Shown: positions 35,898 to 45,006, counted from the first letter of the stretch. The stretch: 64,000 nucleotides of DNA from CAMCXE01 sp036520615 (GCA_036520615.1 DATDJI010000028.1:1-64000), one strand, 5' to 3'. The notes: a model not told the origin generated them from the letters alone. Made by a program: numbers and translations.

Positions 35898-36323
35898 ATG
35901 CGTCAGTTTATCCGCCACCCCATTTCCATTCCTATTCACGTGCACCCTATAGACACCCCTAGCGCACAGGTGGCTGTGCAGAACCTCAGCACAGGTGGGT
36001 TGTGTTTTGTTACCGATACGCCTGTGGCTGTAGGTTCGCTTGTAGAATTTATTATTCCTAATCTTGAGCCGGATTATCACGGCGATGGCATAGTCGTCTG
36101 GCGCAAAGACCAAGCGCCGAATTTATTTTCCGTCGGCATGTGTTTTATTACCGATGACGAATATTATCGAACCCGCATGGTAGAACAGGTGTGTAATATT
36201 GAAGCCTATCGCAAACAACTGGCCCAGCAGGGGCGCGAGTTAACCCCGGAAGCTGCTGCGGAAGAGTGGATTGCGCAATATGCAGCTAAATTCGACGAAT
36301 CGAATTCGGCTAATCAGCTGTAA
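35898..36323 (+). CDS. PilZ-domain protein
   Basis: 141 residues. Residues 1-95 form a PilZ domain with the N-terminal arginine motif RQFIRHP (RxxxR) and the NLSTGG motif (consensus (D/N)xSxxG), both needed for cyclic-di-GMP binding. The C-terminal about 45 residues are helical and acidic. It acts as a c-di-GMP effector, probably adjusting motility, adhesion or exopolysaccharide. It lies near two GGDEF-EAL genes but is not cotranscribed with them. Confidence 0.9.
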   Translation: MRQFIRHPISIPIHVHPIDTPSAQVAVQNLSTGGLCFVTDTPVAVGSLVEFIIPNLEPDYHGDGIVVWRKDQAPNLFSVGMCFITDDEYYRTRMVEQVCNIEAYRKQLAQQGRELTPEAAAEEWIAQYAAKFDESNSANQL

Positions 36324-36423
36324 ATTAGCTTTTAGCTAATAAGCGATTATTAATTAAAATAATTTCTGCGGTGATAAGCCGCTAGGCAGATAAAATCTGC
36401 GGATGGGTTAGTTATTTTTTTAC

Positions 36424-36458
36424 AAAAAAGGCCGATTGCATAATGCAATCGGCCTTTT
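36424..36458. terminator. Bidirectional terminator between convergent genes
   Basis: GGCCGATTGCA (36430-36440) pairs with TGCAATCGGCC (36444-36454), flanked by A6 on the left and T4 on the right. It can serve both the PilZ gene (plus) and the cytochrome lipoprotein gene (minus). Confidence 0.9.
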
Positions 36459-36506
36459 ATTTTTAACTGTTTTACCTTAATAGTTAAAACAGTTGCGCTA
36501 AGGGTA

Positions 36507-38240
36507 CTAAGGTGCCGGAGGGCAATTTACACGTTCAGCGTCCACTACCACATCGTCAATGTAGACGGTGCGTGGCTTGCTGGTGTCGTGATATTGATCG
36601 ACACCTATATGCAGTTTGTTAAATGTAGATGGGCCCGACCAAATATCATCCAATGGATGGCCTGCACAACCTGCGATACCTTCTGCGCCCACCGCTTTGT
36701 CTTTAACACTCATATCCAATTTGGTGCCATTTAACCAATAGGTCAGCGTATTGGTTGAAGCATCAAAACGCCATTCAAAACAGGCCCAGGTATTTTTAGG
36801 GACGGCAACATGGTTAGCGTGGCTGTAGCAATCGGTAAGAGGCACGCCGTAGGGATCGGTATCGTAATTGGCCATAAAGCTTTCATTAGCGCCGTCCACA
36901 CGGGCGCGGTAAATAGCCTTATTAGCAACAGTGAGCCTTGATGTGGCCAGTAAATTAGCCGGGCCAGACGCTTCAACAAATGTGAAATCACCAGCATTTC
37001 CTTCAGCTACCGGGGTTTTCAGCATCAAACGGCCGTAATGGTTTTTAGTTAAACTTGCGAATGCGCTCAGATCCAAATCAACACCGTTGAAATTAAGTTT
37101 GCCGCCTGCGCCAGATACTTTTAGCGATTTACTGCCAGATAGTTTTTCTTCAGTGCTGAGCGCTACCGTGCCCACACTCGTCCAGCGACTGTTAATTGTT
37201 GCTTCTTCAAAATCCTCACACACAACACCTGTGCCAGCGCTGCAGGTCGCTTTTGTGGGTACGGTAAAGCCCGCTTTAATGTATGCAGCTACGTCAGCGG
37301 CGCATTGACCCGGACAAGTGCCTGCGGCGCCCTGTGGCATAAAGGCTGCGATATAACCCTCTAAGCTGTATGCCGTACCATTTTTGCTGCGCACTACAGC
37401 ATTGGTATTTAACGCGGGAACAGCCGCACCTGCTACACCGTGGCAGCTGGCGCATTTAGTATCGAAATAGGTTTTACCGCTGGACAGGTTGCCTGTTAAT
37501 CCACTGGCGGCGAGCACAATCGGTGGTTCACCTGCTAGAGGGAGTATGGGTGCAGCAGCGTAACTGCCGCAATTATTGCCTTCAAACAAGCCTACGTTAT
37601 CTAGCGACACACCTACGGTGCTTTTACCTAAATTAAAGGCTAGGCGAGCTGTATCGTCGCTGGTTTCAGCTGCGAATGTGTATTTGAAGGGTTGATAGCT
37701 GTCAGTTAAATCAGCATTTTGCGTACCTTTGATCAAACTGCCGTAATCAGGGCCAGCGGCATCAATATCAAAACCGATAGAGCGAGCTGCTTCGGCTTTC
37801 GCATCAAAACAAATTGTGTAGGTCGTGCCTTGTTTGAGGGCGGTGGGGTGATACAACTGTACTTGCCAGGCCTCAGCAGAGGCCGTTGTGATAACAGCTT
37901 TAAATTCATTGGTGTAAGTAAGCGTGGCACCTGTGGGGTTGTCACCGAAATTCATTTTACCTGAGGCAAAAGTGCCATCGCTGGTGAGTAGATTCGCCGC
38001 GACAATCCCGCTGGATGAGCTTGAGCTGGAACTTGATGAACTACTCGAAGAGCTGGAGGAAGAACTGCTTGACGAGCTTGATGTTTTGCCAGAACTGGAA
38101 GAGCTAGAAGACGAACTGCTCGAAGAGCTGCTGTAGGGCGGGTTATTGGATTTGCTGCCGGAGCCACATGCAGCCAATGAACTGGTTAATACCCCAGCCA
38201 TTAACAGGTGCACCCAGCGATCAGTGTTTAAGAGAGCCAT
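36507..38240 (-). CDS. Poly-Ser lipoprotein: carbohydrate-binding-like module + cytochrome c + LamG-like C-terminus
   Basis: 577 residues from the ATG at 38240 (AAGG upstream). The signal peptide ends in lipobox LAAC (Cys25), followed by about 40 serines. A beta-sandwich carbohydrate-binding-like module (about 78-225) precedes a class I cytochrome c domain with CASCH (about 263-267) and a candidate Met ligand in FMPQGAAG. The C-terminal about 225 residues resemble a lectin/laminin-G-like sugar-binding fold (VCEDFEEATINSRWTSVG ... VYIDDVVVDAE). The design recalls Cellvibrio Cbp2D/Cbp2E, multidomain cytochromes proposed to feed electrons to lytic polysaccharide monooxygenases. Next to GH10-like and GH97 genes. 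The specific role is inferred. Confidence 0.83.
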   Translation of the reverse strand: MALLNTDRWVHLLMAGVLTSSLAACGSGSKSNNPPYSSSSSSSSSSSSSSGKTSSSSSSSSSSSSSSSSSSSSSSSSGIVAANLLTSDGTFASGKMNFGDNPTGATLTYTNEFKAVITTASAEAWQVQLYHPTALKQGTTYTICFDAKAEAARSIGFDIDAAGPDYGSLIKGTQNADLTDSYQPFKYTFAAETSDDTARLAFNLGKSTVGVSLDNVGLFEGNNCGSYAAAPILPLAGEPPIVLAASGLTGNLSSGKTYFDTKCASCHGVAGAAVPALNTNAVVRSKNGTAYSLEGYIAAFMPQGAAGTCPGQCAADVAAYIKAGFTVPTKATCSAGTGVVCEDFEEATINSRWTSVGTVALSTEEKLSGSKSLKVSGAGGKLNFNGVDLDLSAFASLTKNHYGRLMLKTPVAEGNAGDFTFVEASGPANLLATSRLTVANKAIYRARVDGANESFMANYDTDPYGVPLTDCYSHANHVAVPKNTWACFEWRFDASTNTLTYWLNGTKLDMSVKDKAVGAEGIAGCAGHPLDDIWSGPSTFNKLHIGVDQYHDTSKPRTVYIDDVVVDAERVNCPPAP

Positions 38241-38715
38241 ATCAATACCTTTTTGTACTTGGTCTATTAGAAGTGCTAGCGCCACTAAAATGCCCGCCTG
38301 CTAAATACTGCACGCAGAAACAGAGCAAAAGGAGCTACATGAACTGTTGCCGTGTTATAGGTCTTAGAAGCAACGGCGCCACGTTAAAACTTCTCGGGTT
38401 AAAGTGCCAGCGGCTTATTGCTTCTCGGGTAAATTTAGTGCGCGATGCAAAGCAGTTCTGTATTCGTGGCCGTATCCAGGCACGCTTTATTAGCAGTACG
38501 CTGGTGCAAAGCAGATTAATCTGCGAAATTGAATAAAATTAATGCGCGCCTTTTGGTGCGCAGTACAGATAAATTACTAGTCCGATAGTAAAGTCCAACG
38601 CCTAGATTTAGTCATTGCATGCGCGTGATTTTATGTTTGCGTTATTTTAGCTTTTTATCGTGCATTCAATTAATGAAAATGTTTTTAGCGAAAAAAAGCC
38701 AGCTGATTATCGTTA
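38241..38715. other. Intergenic region
   Basis: 475 bp between two minus-strand genes, presumably the promoter of 36507-38240. A small hairpin TGCGCGCC/GGTGCGCA with a TTTT loop lies near 38541-38560. The 122-codon plus-strand frame over 38168-38536 overlaps the signal-peptide region of the lipoprotein and is not supported. Confidence 0.35.
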
Positions 38716-39687
38716 TTAATATTTAGGATTAGCTTCGACGTAATTTTGCAGCCATTCAAGAGCGGGCCGGGGTGTGTTGTTGTCATTTAATAGATTGGCG
38801 CCGCTGACAAATTGCGCACGGGCAATATAACCCCAAAAAGTAATACCGTGCACGGCAGGATGGTTGTAAAAAATAGGTAATTGCTGTTGCATAACTGCCA
38901 GCTGTCGGGCGTCATCTTCCTCGCCAATTTCCCATTCGGAGATATATAACGGCAAGCCAACAGAGGCGATTTTAGCCAGGCTAGCCGCAAGTGTTTGTGC
39001 GCTTTCATCTTCTAAATTATGCGCTTGTACACCTATGGCATCGACAAATCCACTTGCGACAATCGGTGTAACCCAGTCAATAAATTTATCCGTATCAGCA
39101 CTTAATAACGGGTAATCATCCAAAATCAGTACTGCGCCTGGGCAATATTCTCGCGCCCATTTAAATGTTTGCATAACCCAATCCTTACCTAATGCATTGG
39201 CAAATACCTGTGTGTTGGAATGCCCAGGCATTGCGTTTTGCACAACGTTAATCATCGGCGTGTTGGGGTAGCGTGCGCAGTAATCTTTAATCCAGGTTTG
39301 TATCTCTTCGGCCAGGTTTTTAGCTGGCAAACCACTCACCCAGGCCGGAGAACCATTGGGTGAAATTAAAGCATTGGCTTTCAGAGGTACTTTTTGCCGT
39401 GCGGCGAACTCATAAAGTGCATCAAGTCTTGCCCAGTTGTATTGATTGCGCGTGTGTTCAACTGACAGCCAGAAGCCATCACTTTCTGGCGTAAGCTGCT
39501 GCCAATAATTTGCAAAATCATCGCGGCTTGTACTCTTACCGGCATGATTGCCGATGAAAAATTCCGGTAACTCAGGCTTGGGCGTAGAATTTGTAGTGCC
39601 GCCGCAGGCACATAGTATTGATGTGATAACAACAAAACCTGCTGTAAATAGATGTTTGCGAAGTCTAGCGGGTGAGAGTCTGAACAT
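38716..39687 (-). CDS. GH10-like lipoprotein lacking the catalytic acid/base (probable pseudoenzyme)
   Basis: 323 residues. The signal peptide has a lipobox-type ILCAC ending near Cys28. The rest aligns with the neighbouring GH10 protein 40009-41037 along its whole length (FFIGN, TPES, NQYNWARLDALYEFA, QTWIKDYCARYPNT, GITFWGYI, RPALEWLQNY). Key positions have changed: the acid/base Glu of VVNEA is Asn151 (VVQNA), the subsite Lys of GKW is Phe72 (GFW), and NDY is DDY. The nucleophile Glu251 (ISEWEIG) is kept. A retaining hydrolase cannot work normally without the acid/base, so this may be a sugar-binding or decoy protein. The reading frame is intact, so it is not a decaying pseudogene. Confidence 0.82.
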   Translation of the reverse strand: MFRLSPARLRKHLFTAGFVVITSILCACGGTTNSTPKPELPEFFIGNHAGKSTSRDDFANYWQQLTPESDGFWLSVEHTRNQYNWARLDALYEFAARQKVPLKANALISPNGSPAWVSGLPAKNLAEEIQTWIKDYCARYPNTPMINVVQNAMPGHSNTQVFANALGKDWVMQTFKWAREYCPGAVLILDDYPLLSADTDKFIDWVTPIVASGFVDAIGVQAHNLEDESAQTLAASLAKIASVGLPLYISEWEIGEEDDARQLAVMQQQLPIFYNHPAVHGITFWGYIARAQFVSGANLLNDNNTPRPALEWLQNYVEANPKY

Positions 39688-40008
39688 TGTGTTGACCTAT
39701 TTTCGCAACGGCGGTAGTGGTTAAGAAGTTCGCTGATGATACGCGCGTCAAAAATACCGAAATGACTACCTTTGCACATTTCTCTGACAAATATAGTAGC
39801 GCGATTGGCTACAATAGCCCGCCCCCTTACGCTATAGCTCGCGAACTAATTTGCAGTCACGAATTATAAATAATTAATGTACCAAAAGCTCTCTTAGTGC
39901 TGCAGATGACTTAAGAATAGTTAATTAAAAAGAACAGCTTGGTTTGTAAATAATTACTTGTCCGCGTTGCGTATAAACATTGTGCGCCTAAGCAAATAGG
40001 AAATCCTT
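39688..40008. other. Divergent intergenic region between the GH10-like pair
   Basis: 321 bp shared promoter region of the intact and degenerate GH10-like genes; a common regulator is plausible. No ORF or clear operator seen. Confidence 0.4.
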
Positions 40009-41037
40009 ATGCACAAATACCAAACGTTATTATGTGTCGGCGTCACTTTGTTCGCATTTGTTGGGTTGGTCGGTTGCGGTGGTGCAACACTTCCCAATAG
40101 TGCTTCGTCTAGCTCAAGTGGAAGTTCGTCAAGTAATTCATCGTCTTCCGGCTCTTCAAGCAGCGGTGCAATTTCAGCAATTGAACATGCTTTTTTTGTT
40201 GGTAATACCTCAACAAGCGGCGAGGTGCGTAATGATTTTAATCAGTATTGGAATCAAATAACGCCGGAGCTGGAAGGCAAGTGGACATCAGTTGAATCCT
40301 TGCGAGATATTTACAATTGGAATGCGCTGGATCGTACGTACAATTATGCAAAACAAAATGGCATTTTATTTAAGCAATCTTCGTTTGTGTGGGGGGCATC
40401 AGCGCAAGCCTGGCTTATCAATTTGAGCGCGAGTGAAACCGCTGAAGAAATTGAAGAATGGATAAGCGAGTTCTGTAATCGCTATCCGGACACTGACATG
40501 ATAGATGTGGTTAATGAGGCAACACCTGGGCATTACCCAGCTTCATTTGCACGAAAAGCGTTTGGTGAAAATTGGATTACCAAAGTATTTCAATTGGCGC
40601 GGCAACATTGCCCTCGTTCTGTATTGATATTAAACGATTATTACATCATCAGCTGGGACCATGAAAAGTTTATCACGATGGCAAAACCGATAGTCCAATC
40701 CGGCTATGTAGATGTTCTGGGTTTGCAGGCGCATGGGCTGGAGGATTTTTCAGCTGAGCAGATTAAAAGTCGGTTGGATAATCTTTGGGACCAACTGCAT
40801 GTACCTATGTATATCACCGAGTATGATCTGAATATCAGCGACGACGAAAAACAATTGCAACAAATTCAGGCACAATTTCCGGTTTTTTATAATCATCCTC
40901 ATGTAAAAGGCATTACGCTCTGGGGTTACATATACGGCAAAACCTGGGTGCCCAGCAGCGGGCTAATACGGCAAGACGGCACATTTCGCCCGGCCATGAC
41001 CTGGCTTATGAATTATATAAAACAAAATCCCAAATAA
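40009..41037 (+). CDS. GH10 family glycoside hydrolase (endo-beta-1,4-xylanase-like) lipoprotein
   Basis: 342 residues. Lipobox LVGC (Cys23), then a serine-rich linker (about 31-52) and a compact GH10 (beta/alpha)8 domain. Acid/base Glu170 lies in IDVVNEATPGH and nucleophile Glu271 in ITEYDL; TPELEGKW carries the subsite Lys91. The usual GH10 WH pair is changed to WG (FVWGASAQAW) and the Asn of TPEN to Leu, so specificity may differ from a typical xylanase. Anchored to a membrane and facing outward or the periplasm. Divergent from its inactive-looking paralogue and 114 bp upstream of a GH97 gene in the same direction. Confidence 0.88.
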   Translation: MHKYQTLLCVGVTLFAFVGLVGCGGATLPNSASSSSSGSSSSNSSSSGSSSSGAISAIEHAFFVGNTSTSGEVRNDFNQYWNQITPELEGKWTSVESLRDIYNWNALDRTYNYAKQNGILFKQSSFVWGASAQAWLINLSASETAEEIEEWISEFCNRYPDTDMIDVVNEATPGHYPASFARKAFGENWITKVFQLARQHCPRSVLILNDYYIISWDHEKFITMAKPIVQSGYVDVLGLQAHGLEDFSAEQIKSRLDNLWDQLHVPMYITEYDLNISDDEKQLQQIQAQFPVFYNHPHVKGITLWGYIYGKTWVPSSGLIRQDGTFRPAMTWLMNYIKQNPK

Positions 41038-41151
41038 CGTTACGTTTTCCCCGAAAGCCATCTATAGGTAGGGTTGAGGTTTATGGGTAAATCTTCGTTG
41101 GCAAATGCTCATTGGTGAAAACTGCACTACATTATTAGGTATTAAATAAAT

Positions 41152-43128
41152 ATGAAAAGACTTATTTTGATTATTGTAACTGCGGTTATGGTCTTGTTGG
41201 GATGCGCTCACAATGCTGCCTCCGGCTCAAGCGCCTTTAAAACTGTGGCGGTTTCATCTGCTGGGCTCGGCACTTATCAATTAATTAAAAGCCCAGATGA
41301 ACATCTTCACGTCCAACTATCTTTATCTGCAAAAGGCGCGATTAGTTATAACATTCGCTACAACGAAAATAATCTCGTACTTAATTCTACCCTAGGCTTG
41401 GAGTTAAAAAACAATACATTTGTAGCGGGTTTAACGCTTAAAAATGCCTCGCAAGGCCGTTTAGTCCAAGATAATTATTCACTGCTACATGGGAAAAAAC
41501 GCACGATTTCATATACCGCTAATGAGCGAATATTTAGATTTGCAAATGAGCGCCAAAATGAAATTGAGATAGTATTTCGCGTTTCAAATGATGGTGTTGC
41601 TTTTAAGTATCGTTTGGTTGCTAAGGATTCTGCACTGCAAAGTTTTGTGCAAGAGCTGACACAATTTACCTTTCCCTCTGAGGCACGCGCATGGCTGCAG
41701 CCTGTTGCGGTGGCGCAAACCGGCTACGCCAATACAAATCCTTCTTATGAAGAATATTATCAGATGGATATAGCTGCGCAGTCGCCACCAGCTTCTGCTG
41801 CGGGCTGGGCATTTCCTGCATTATTTCGTGTCGGTGATAGCTGGCTTGCCATTACTGAGGCGGGCATGAATGGCAGTTTTCACGCATCGCGCCTGCAAGC
41901 CAGCGCTATGGCTGGGTGTTATGCTATTGGGCAACCGATGCCTGCGGAGGTGTTTACCGGCGGCGGTTTATTAGCGAAGAATTCGGCATCGCTTGAAACA
42001 CCCTGGCGCATTATTGCTATTGGTAGCTTGGCCAATTTAATGGAATCTACTTTAGGCACAGATTTGGCTGACCCTGCGATAAAACCTATGGATTTTGCAA
42101 AGCCAGGCTTTGTTGCCTGGAGCTGGGCGATGCTAAAAGATGATGCTACTCGCTATGATACACAGCGAAAATTTATCGACTACGCTGCGCAAATGCACTG
42201 GCCGTATGTATTAATTGACGCCTTATGGGATACACAAATAGGCAAAAAGCGTATTGCGCAGTTGGCGCAATACGCGGCAACCAAGGATATTGGAATTATT
42301 CTTTGGTACAACTCATCTGGCGACTGGAATGCCACACCGCAAACTCCAAAAAATATACTCACTGATCGGCAACGCCGGTTAAAGGAATTTGCTTGGTTAA
42401 AGCAAGCTGGAATTAAGGGCTTAAAAATAGATTTTTTTGCCGGTGATGGACAATCAATAATGGCTTATTACAATGAGCTTGCGCGCGACGCATCTGATTT
42501 TAATTTAATGTTGAATTACCACGGCGCTTCTCTGCCCAGAGGGTTATCGCGCACTTATCCTAATATAATGACAATGGAAGCGGTAAAAGGCTTCGAATTT
42601 ATTACATTTTCGCAACAGGCTGCGGATGCAGCCCCCAGTCATATGGCGATGCTGCCTTTTGCTCGCAACCTATTTGATCCTATGGATTTTACACCCACAG
42701 TATTTTCAAATATTAAAGATATTAAAAGGCATACCACTAACGGTTATGAGCTCGCATTGAGTGTATTGTTTTTATCTGGCTGGCAGCACATTGCGGAAAT
42801 CCCCTCTGGCATGGCAGCTGTTCCTGAGTATGTAAAAAACATACTCAGTGATATTCCTGTAAGCTGGGATGAAACGCGTTTTATTGATGGCTTCCCCGGA
42901 AAATATGCCGTAATCGCGCGACGTAAGGCTGATCATTGGTATGTGGCGGGAATCAACGCGGAAAGTACTTCTACGGATCTTACGTTGAATTTAGATTTCA
43001 TCTCCACCACCGGTGAGATAATTACCGACGGCCCTGCTAAAGCGGAATTTACCCGTCACTCTGTCCAGCCCAGCCAAAAAATTCAAATTAAAGTAAAACC
43101 GTTTGGCGGTTTTTTGATGAAGTTTTAG
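41152..43128 (+). CDS. GH97 glycoside hydrolase (probable retaining alpha-galactosidase type), exported lipoprotein
   Basis: 658 residues. Signal peptide with lipobox LLGC (Cys18). An N-terminal beta-sandwich (about 45-300) precedes the catalytic barrel: GFVAWSWAMLKDD, YVLIDALWD, IILWYNSSGDWN, GLKIDFFAGDGQ, LNYHGASLPRGLSRTYPN and MTMEAVKGFE are typical GH97 segments. The Asp in KIDFF is in the position of the nucleophile of retaining GH97b enzymes, rather than the Glu arrangement of the inverting alpha-glucosidase SusB. Works on oligosaccharides from side-chain-bearing plant polysaccharides, consistent with the adjacent GH10 gene. The subclass is inferred from a few motifs. Confidence 0.9.
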   Translation: MKRLILIIVTAVMVLLGCAHNAASGSSAFKTVAVSSAGLGTYQLIKSPDEHLHVQLSLSAKGAISYNIRYNENNLVLNSTLGLELKNNTFVAGLTLKNASQGRLVQDNYSLLHGKKRTISYTANERIFRFANERQNEIEIVFRVSNDGVAFKYRLVAKDSALQSFVQELTQFTFPSEARAWLQPVAVAQTGYANTNPSYEEYYQMDIAAQSPPASAAGWAFPALFRVGDSWLAITEAGMNGSFHASRLQASAMAGCYAIGQPMPAEVFTGGGLLAKNSASLETPWRIIAIGSLANLMESTLGTDLADPAIKPMDFAKPGFVAWSWAMLKDDATRYDTQRKFIDYAAQMHWPYVLIDALWDTQIGKKRIAQLAQYAATKDIGIILWYNSSGDWNATPQTPKNILTDRQRRLKEFAWLKQAGIKGLKIDFFAGDGQSIMAYYNELARDASDFNLMLNYHGASLPRGLSRTYPNIMTMEAVKGFEFITFSQQAADAAPSHMAMLPFARNLFDPMDFTPTVFSNIKDIKRHTTNGYELALSVLFLSGWQHIAEIPSGMAAVPEYVKNILSDIPVSWDETRFIDGFPGKYAVIARRKADHWYVAGINAESTSTDLTLNLDFISTTGEIITDGPAKAEFTRHSVQPSQKIQIKVKPFGGFLMKF

Positions 43129-43148
43129 CAAATGTTAACGCCATTTAG

Positions 43149-43409
43149 ATGGAGCTGGAAACTTATGGCGATGCCGAAAACCATCTACTAAAAAAGCTCT
43201 GGGGTTTAATTGATGCGACGATATGTTGCGTTGAGGTAAAACGGTATTTTATTTTGAAAGTTAAAGACGCCGACCACAACCCGTTGGTGTACAAAAAGCA
43301 TATGGAGATGGTGTTTGGCGAAATAGAGGCCTGCATCAGCAAAATAATTTCGCACATTATCCCGCTTGCTACCGCCCATGTGACGGTGAGAGAGCAAGCG
43401 GGATTTTAA
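43149..43409 (+). CDS. Small hypothetical protein
   Basis: 86 residues, no recognised family. The composition looks protein-like (mixed alpha/beta, no low-complexity sequence), and the frame fills most of the space between GH97 and the convergent barrel gene. It starts 20 bp after the GH97 stop, but no clear ribosome-binding site precedes the ATG; translational coupling would be needed. Could be spurious. Confidence 0.4.
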   Translation: MELETYGDAENHLLKKLWGLIDATICCVEVKRYFILKVKDADHNPLVYKKHMEMVFGEIEACISKIISHIIPLATAHVTVREQAGF

Positions 43410-43422
43410 CCAAAAGCAATTA

Positions 43423-45006
43423 TTACAACTCTAAGCGCCCACCAATTGAAAATTGCTGTGAGGAGAAATTCTCATAGCCGAGGGTTTGTTGTGCGGTAAT
43501 AAATGCGCTGAAACCATTCGGAAATACCGCGCTGGTGCCGAGGCTTACTTGGTAATAGCTGGAATCAAATTCTTCAGGCGTCATAACAAATGCGGATTGG
43601 CTTAACGGGCCATAGGCAAAAGTGCCGGTGACAGGATCTTTGCTGCTGGAGGTTTGGCTAATAAAGTTGGCGCCGGCTGTGGGGATTAATACACCCCAGC
43701 TAAAATTTAACGCGTATTGACCTTGTAGGCCTAAATCAATTTTAGTTTGTTCTTCTTTTTGTTCGCCGATAGATACTTCATAACCGCCAATATTATTTTC
43801 TCCATATGCATCCAGCGTGCTTTGCGTCATGCCAAGTTTAATGCTTGGATAAAGGCTTAAGGCTTTATAGGAAAATTGATATTGCAGGCTTGTATTGGCG
43901 AATATTTGTTGCCCGCTTGTGGATGCTTGGGAATTCCACACATTAGCTTGTGTATCTGTGTAGTGAATGCGGCGGTTAATGTCGTAACTGCTGTCGCTCA
44001 TACCTAACTGTACATCCCAGCTTACGGCATCGAAATTAATTAGATTATAAAAAATTGCTGATTGTGTATCAGTTTTTACACTGCCGTCAGCATTTAAAAA
44101 ATCCATATCATTTTTGCCAAAACCACCTGCAAGGCCGATTACCCAGTTGGCGGTAAGTTGGTAGTCAAGCCCGACTAATAAACTATTGGCAGAATAACTA
44201 AAACCGTTTTCCGCGAGCGTGCGGTCTTTATCGGCGGTTTCAATTTGTGCTGTGGCAAAAAGGCTCCAGGGTGAATTGCGCAGGTCATCACCAGCAGCGC
44301 CGCCTGTGGTTTGCTGCTGCCATTGCTGGCCGTTGAGAGTGAAGCTGCTGCCGCCGCCCCCTATGGAATTTAACCGTTTGCCAAGCGCTGCGCTGACCGC
44401 CTCGGTAGCGCCGGTTGCGGCTTTGGCGAGCGCTAATGTTTCCTCTGGGGAGATCTGGCGGACGACTTCGTCAAGGCCGTTGGGGTTATTGATTTGTAAA
44501 TAAACTAATCCGGCGCAGCGCTGTTTTAGCTCCTGCTGGCCCTGCGCGAGGGAGTTGCTGTCGGCGCTATCTAAAAAGTCGCAGGATTTAACTAGTGCTT
44601 GCCCGATGGACTGTTGGTTGCTACCTGCGCTACTGCCGGCAAATGCCACGACGTTTACGACAATTGTGCCCGTTGTTTGTTGGGGCGCGGTTTGTGTAGA
44701 GGCATTGGGGATGTCTTCTAGCGTGTATGTAAGCGTCACCTGGCCTTTAAAGTCGGCAGGAGCTGTGTATACAACAGCACTGTCCTGCTCGCGCAGCGTG
44801 GCTGTACCTACTCTTGGCTGTCCGATACTGACGATGCGAATAAGATCACCGTCCGGGTCGGAATCGTTATTCAGCGCATTAATTGTGACGCTTGCGCCGA
44901 CGCTTATCGTGCGAAAATCATTATTAGCCGTGGGCGCTGCAGCCCAGCTAAGAGGGGCGCTAATAAGTGTTATCGTGCCGAAGGTGCCCAATAAAAGTGT
45001 GCGCAT
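43423..45006 (-). CDS. Autotransporter-type barrel protein with Ig/cadherin-like passenger
   Basis: 527 residues from the ATG at 45006 (GAGG upstream), giving a clean signal peptide (LLLGTFGTITLISAPLSWAA). The N-terminal passenger starts PTANNDFRTISVGASVTINALNNDSDPDGD, a bacterial cadherin/VCBS-like Ig module (about 25-120), followed by an Ala/Gln-rich helical linker (120-230). The C-terminal about 280 residues are an autotransporter barrel (NSPWSLFATAQIE ... SIGGRLEL), similar to 22517-24157. The terminal residue is Leu rather than the more usual Phe. Surface-exposed; function unknown. Confidence 0.83.
   Translation of the reverse strand: MRTLLLGTFGTITLISAPLSWAAAPTANNDFRTISVGASVTINALNNDSDPDGDLIRIVSIGQPRVGTATLREQDSAVVYTAPADFKGQVTLTYTLEDIPNASTQTAPQQTTGTIVVNVVAFAGSSAGSNQQSIGQALVKSCDFLDSADSNSLAQGQQELKQRCAGLVYLQINNPNGLDEVVRQISPEETLALAKAATGATEAVSAALGKRLNSIGGGGSSFTLNGQQWQQQTTGGAAGDDLRNSPWSLFATAQIETADKDRTLAENGFSYSANSLLVGLDYQLTANWVIGLAGGFGKNDMDFLNADGSVKTDTQSAIFYNLINFDAVSWDVQLGMSDSSYDINRRIHYTDTQANVWNSQASTSGQQIFANTSLQYQFSYKALSLYPSIKLGMTQSTLDAYGENNIGGYEVSIGEQKEEQTKIDLGLQGQYALNFSWGVLIPTAGANFISQTSSSKDPVTGTFAYGPLSQSAFVMTPEEFDSSYYQVSLGTSAVFPNGFSAFITAQQTLGYENFSSQQFSIGGRLEL

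Noticed and set aside
37924..38136. Acidic Glu/Leu-rich plus-strand frame
   Set aside because: It is the antisense reading of the poly-serine linker of 36507-38240, a codon artefact.
38168..38536. 122-codon plus-strand frame
   Set aside because: Antisense to the signal-peptide region of the cytochrome lipoprotein and without its own signals.
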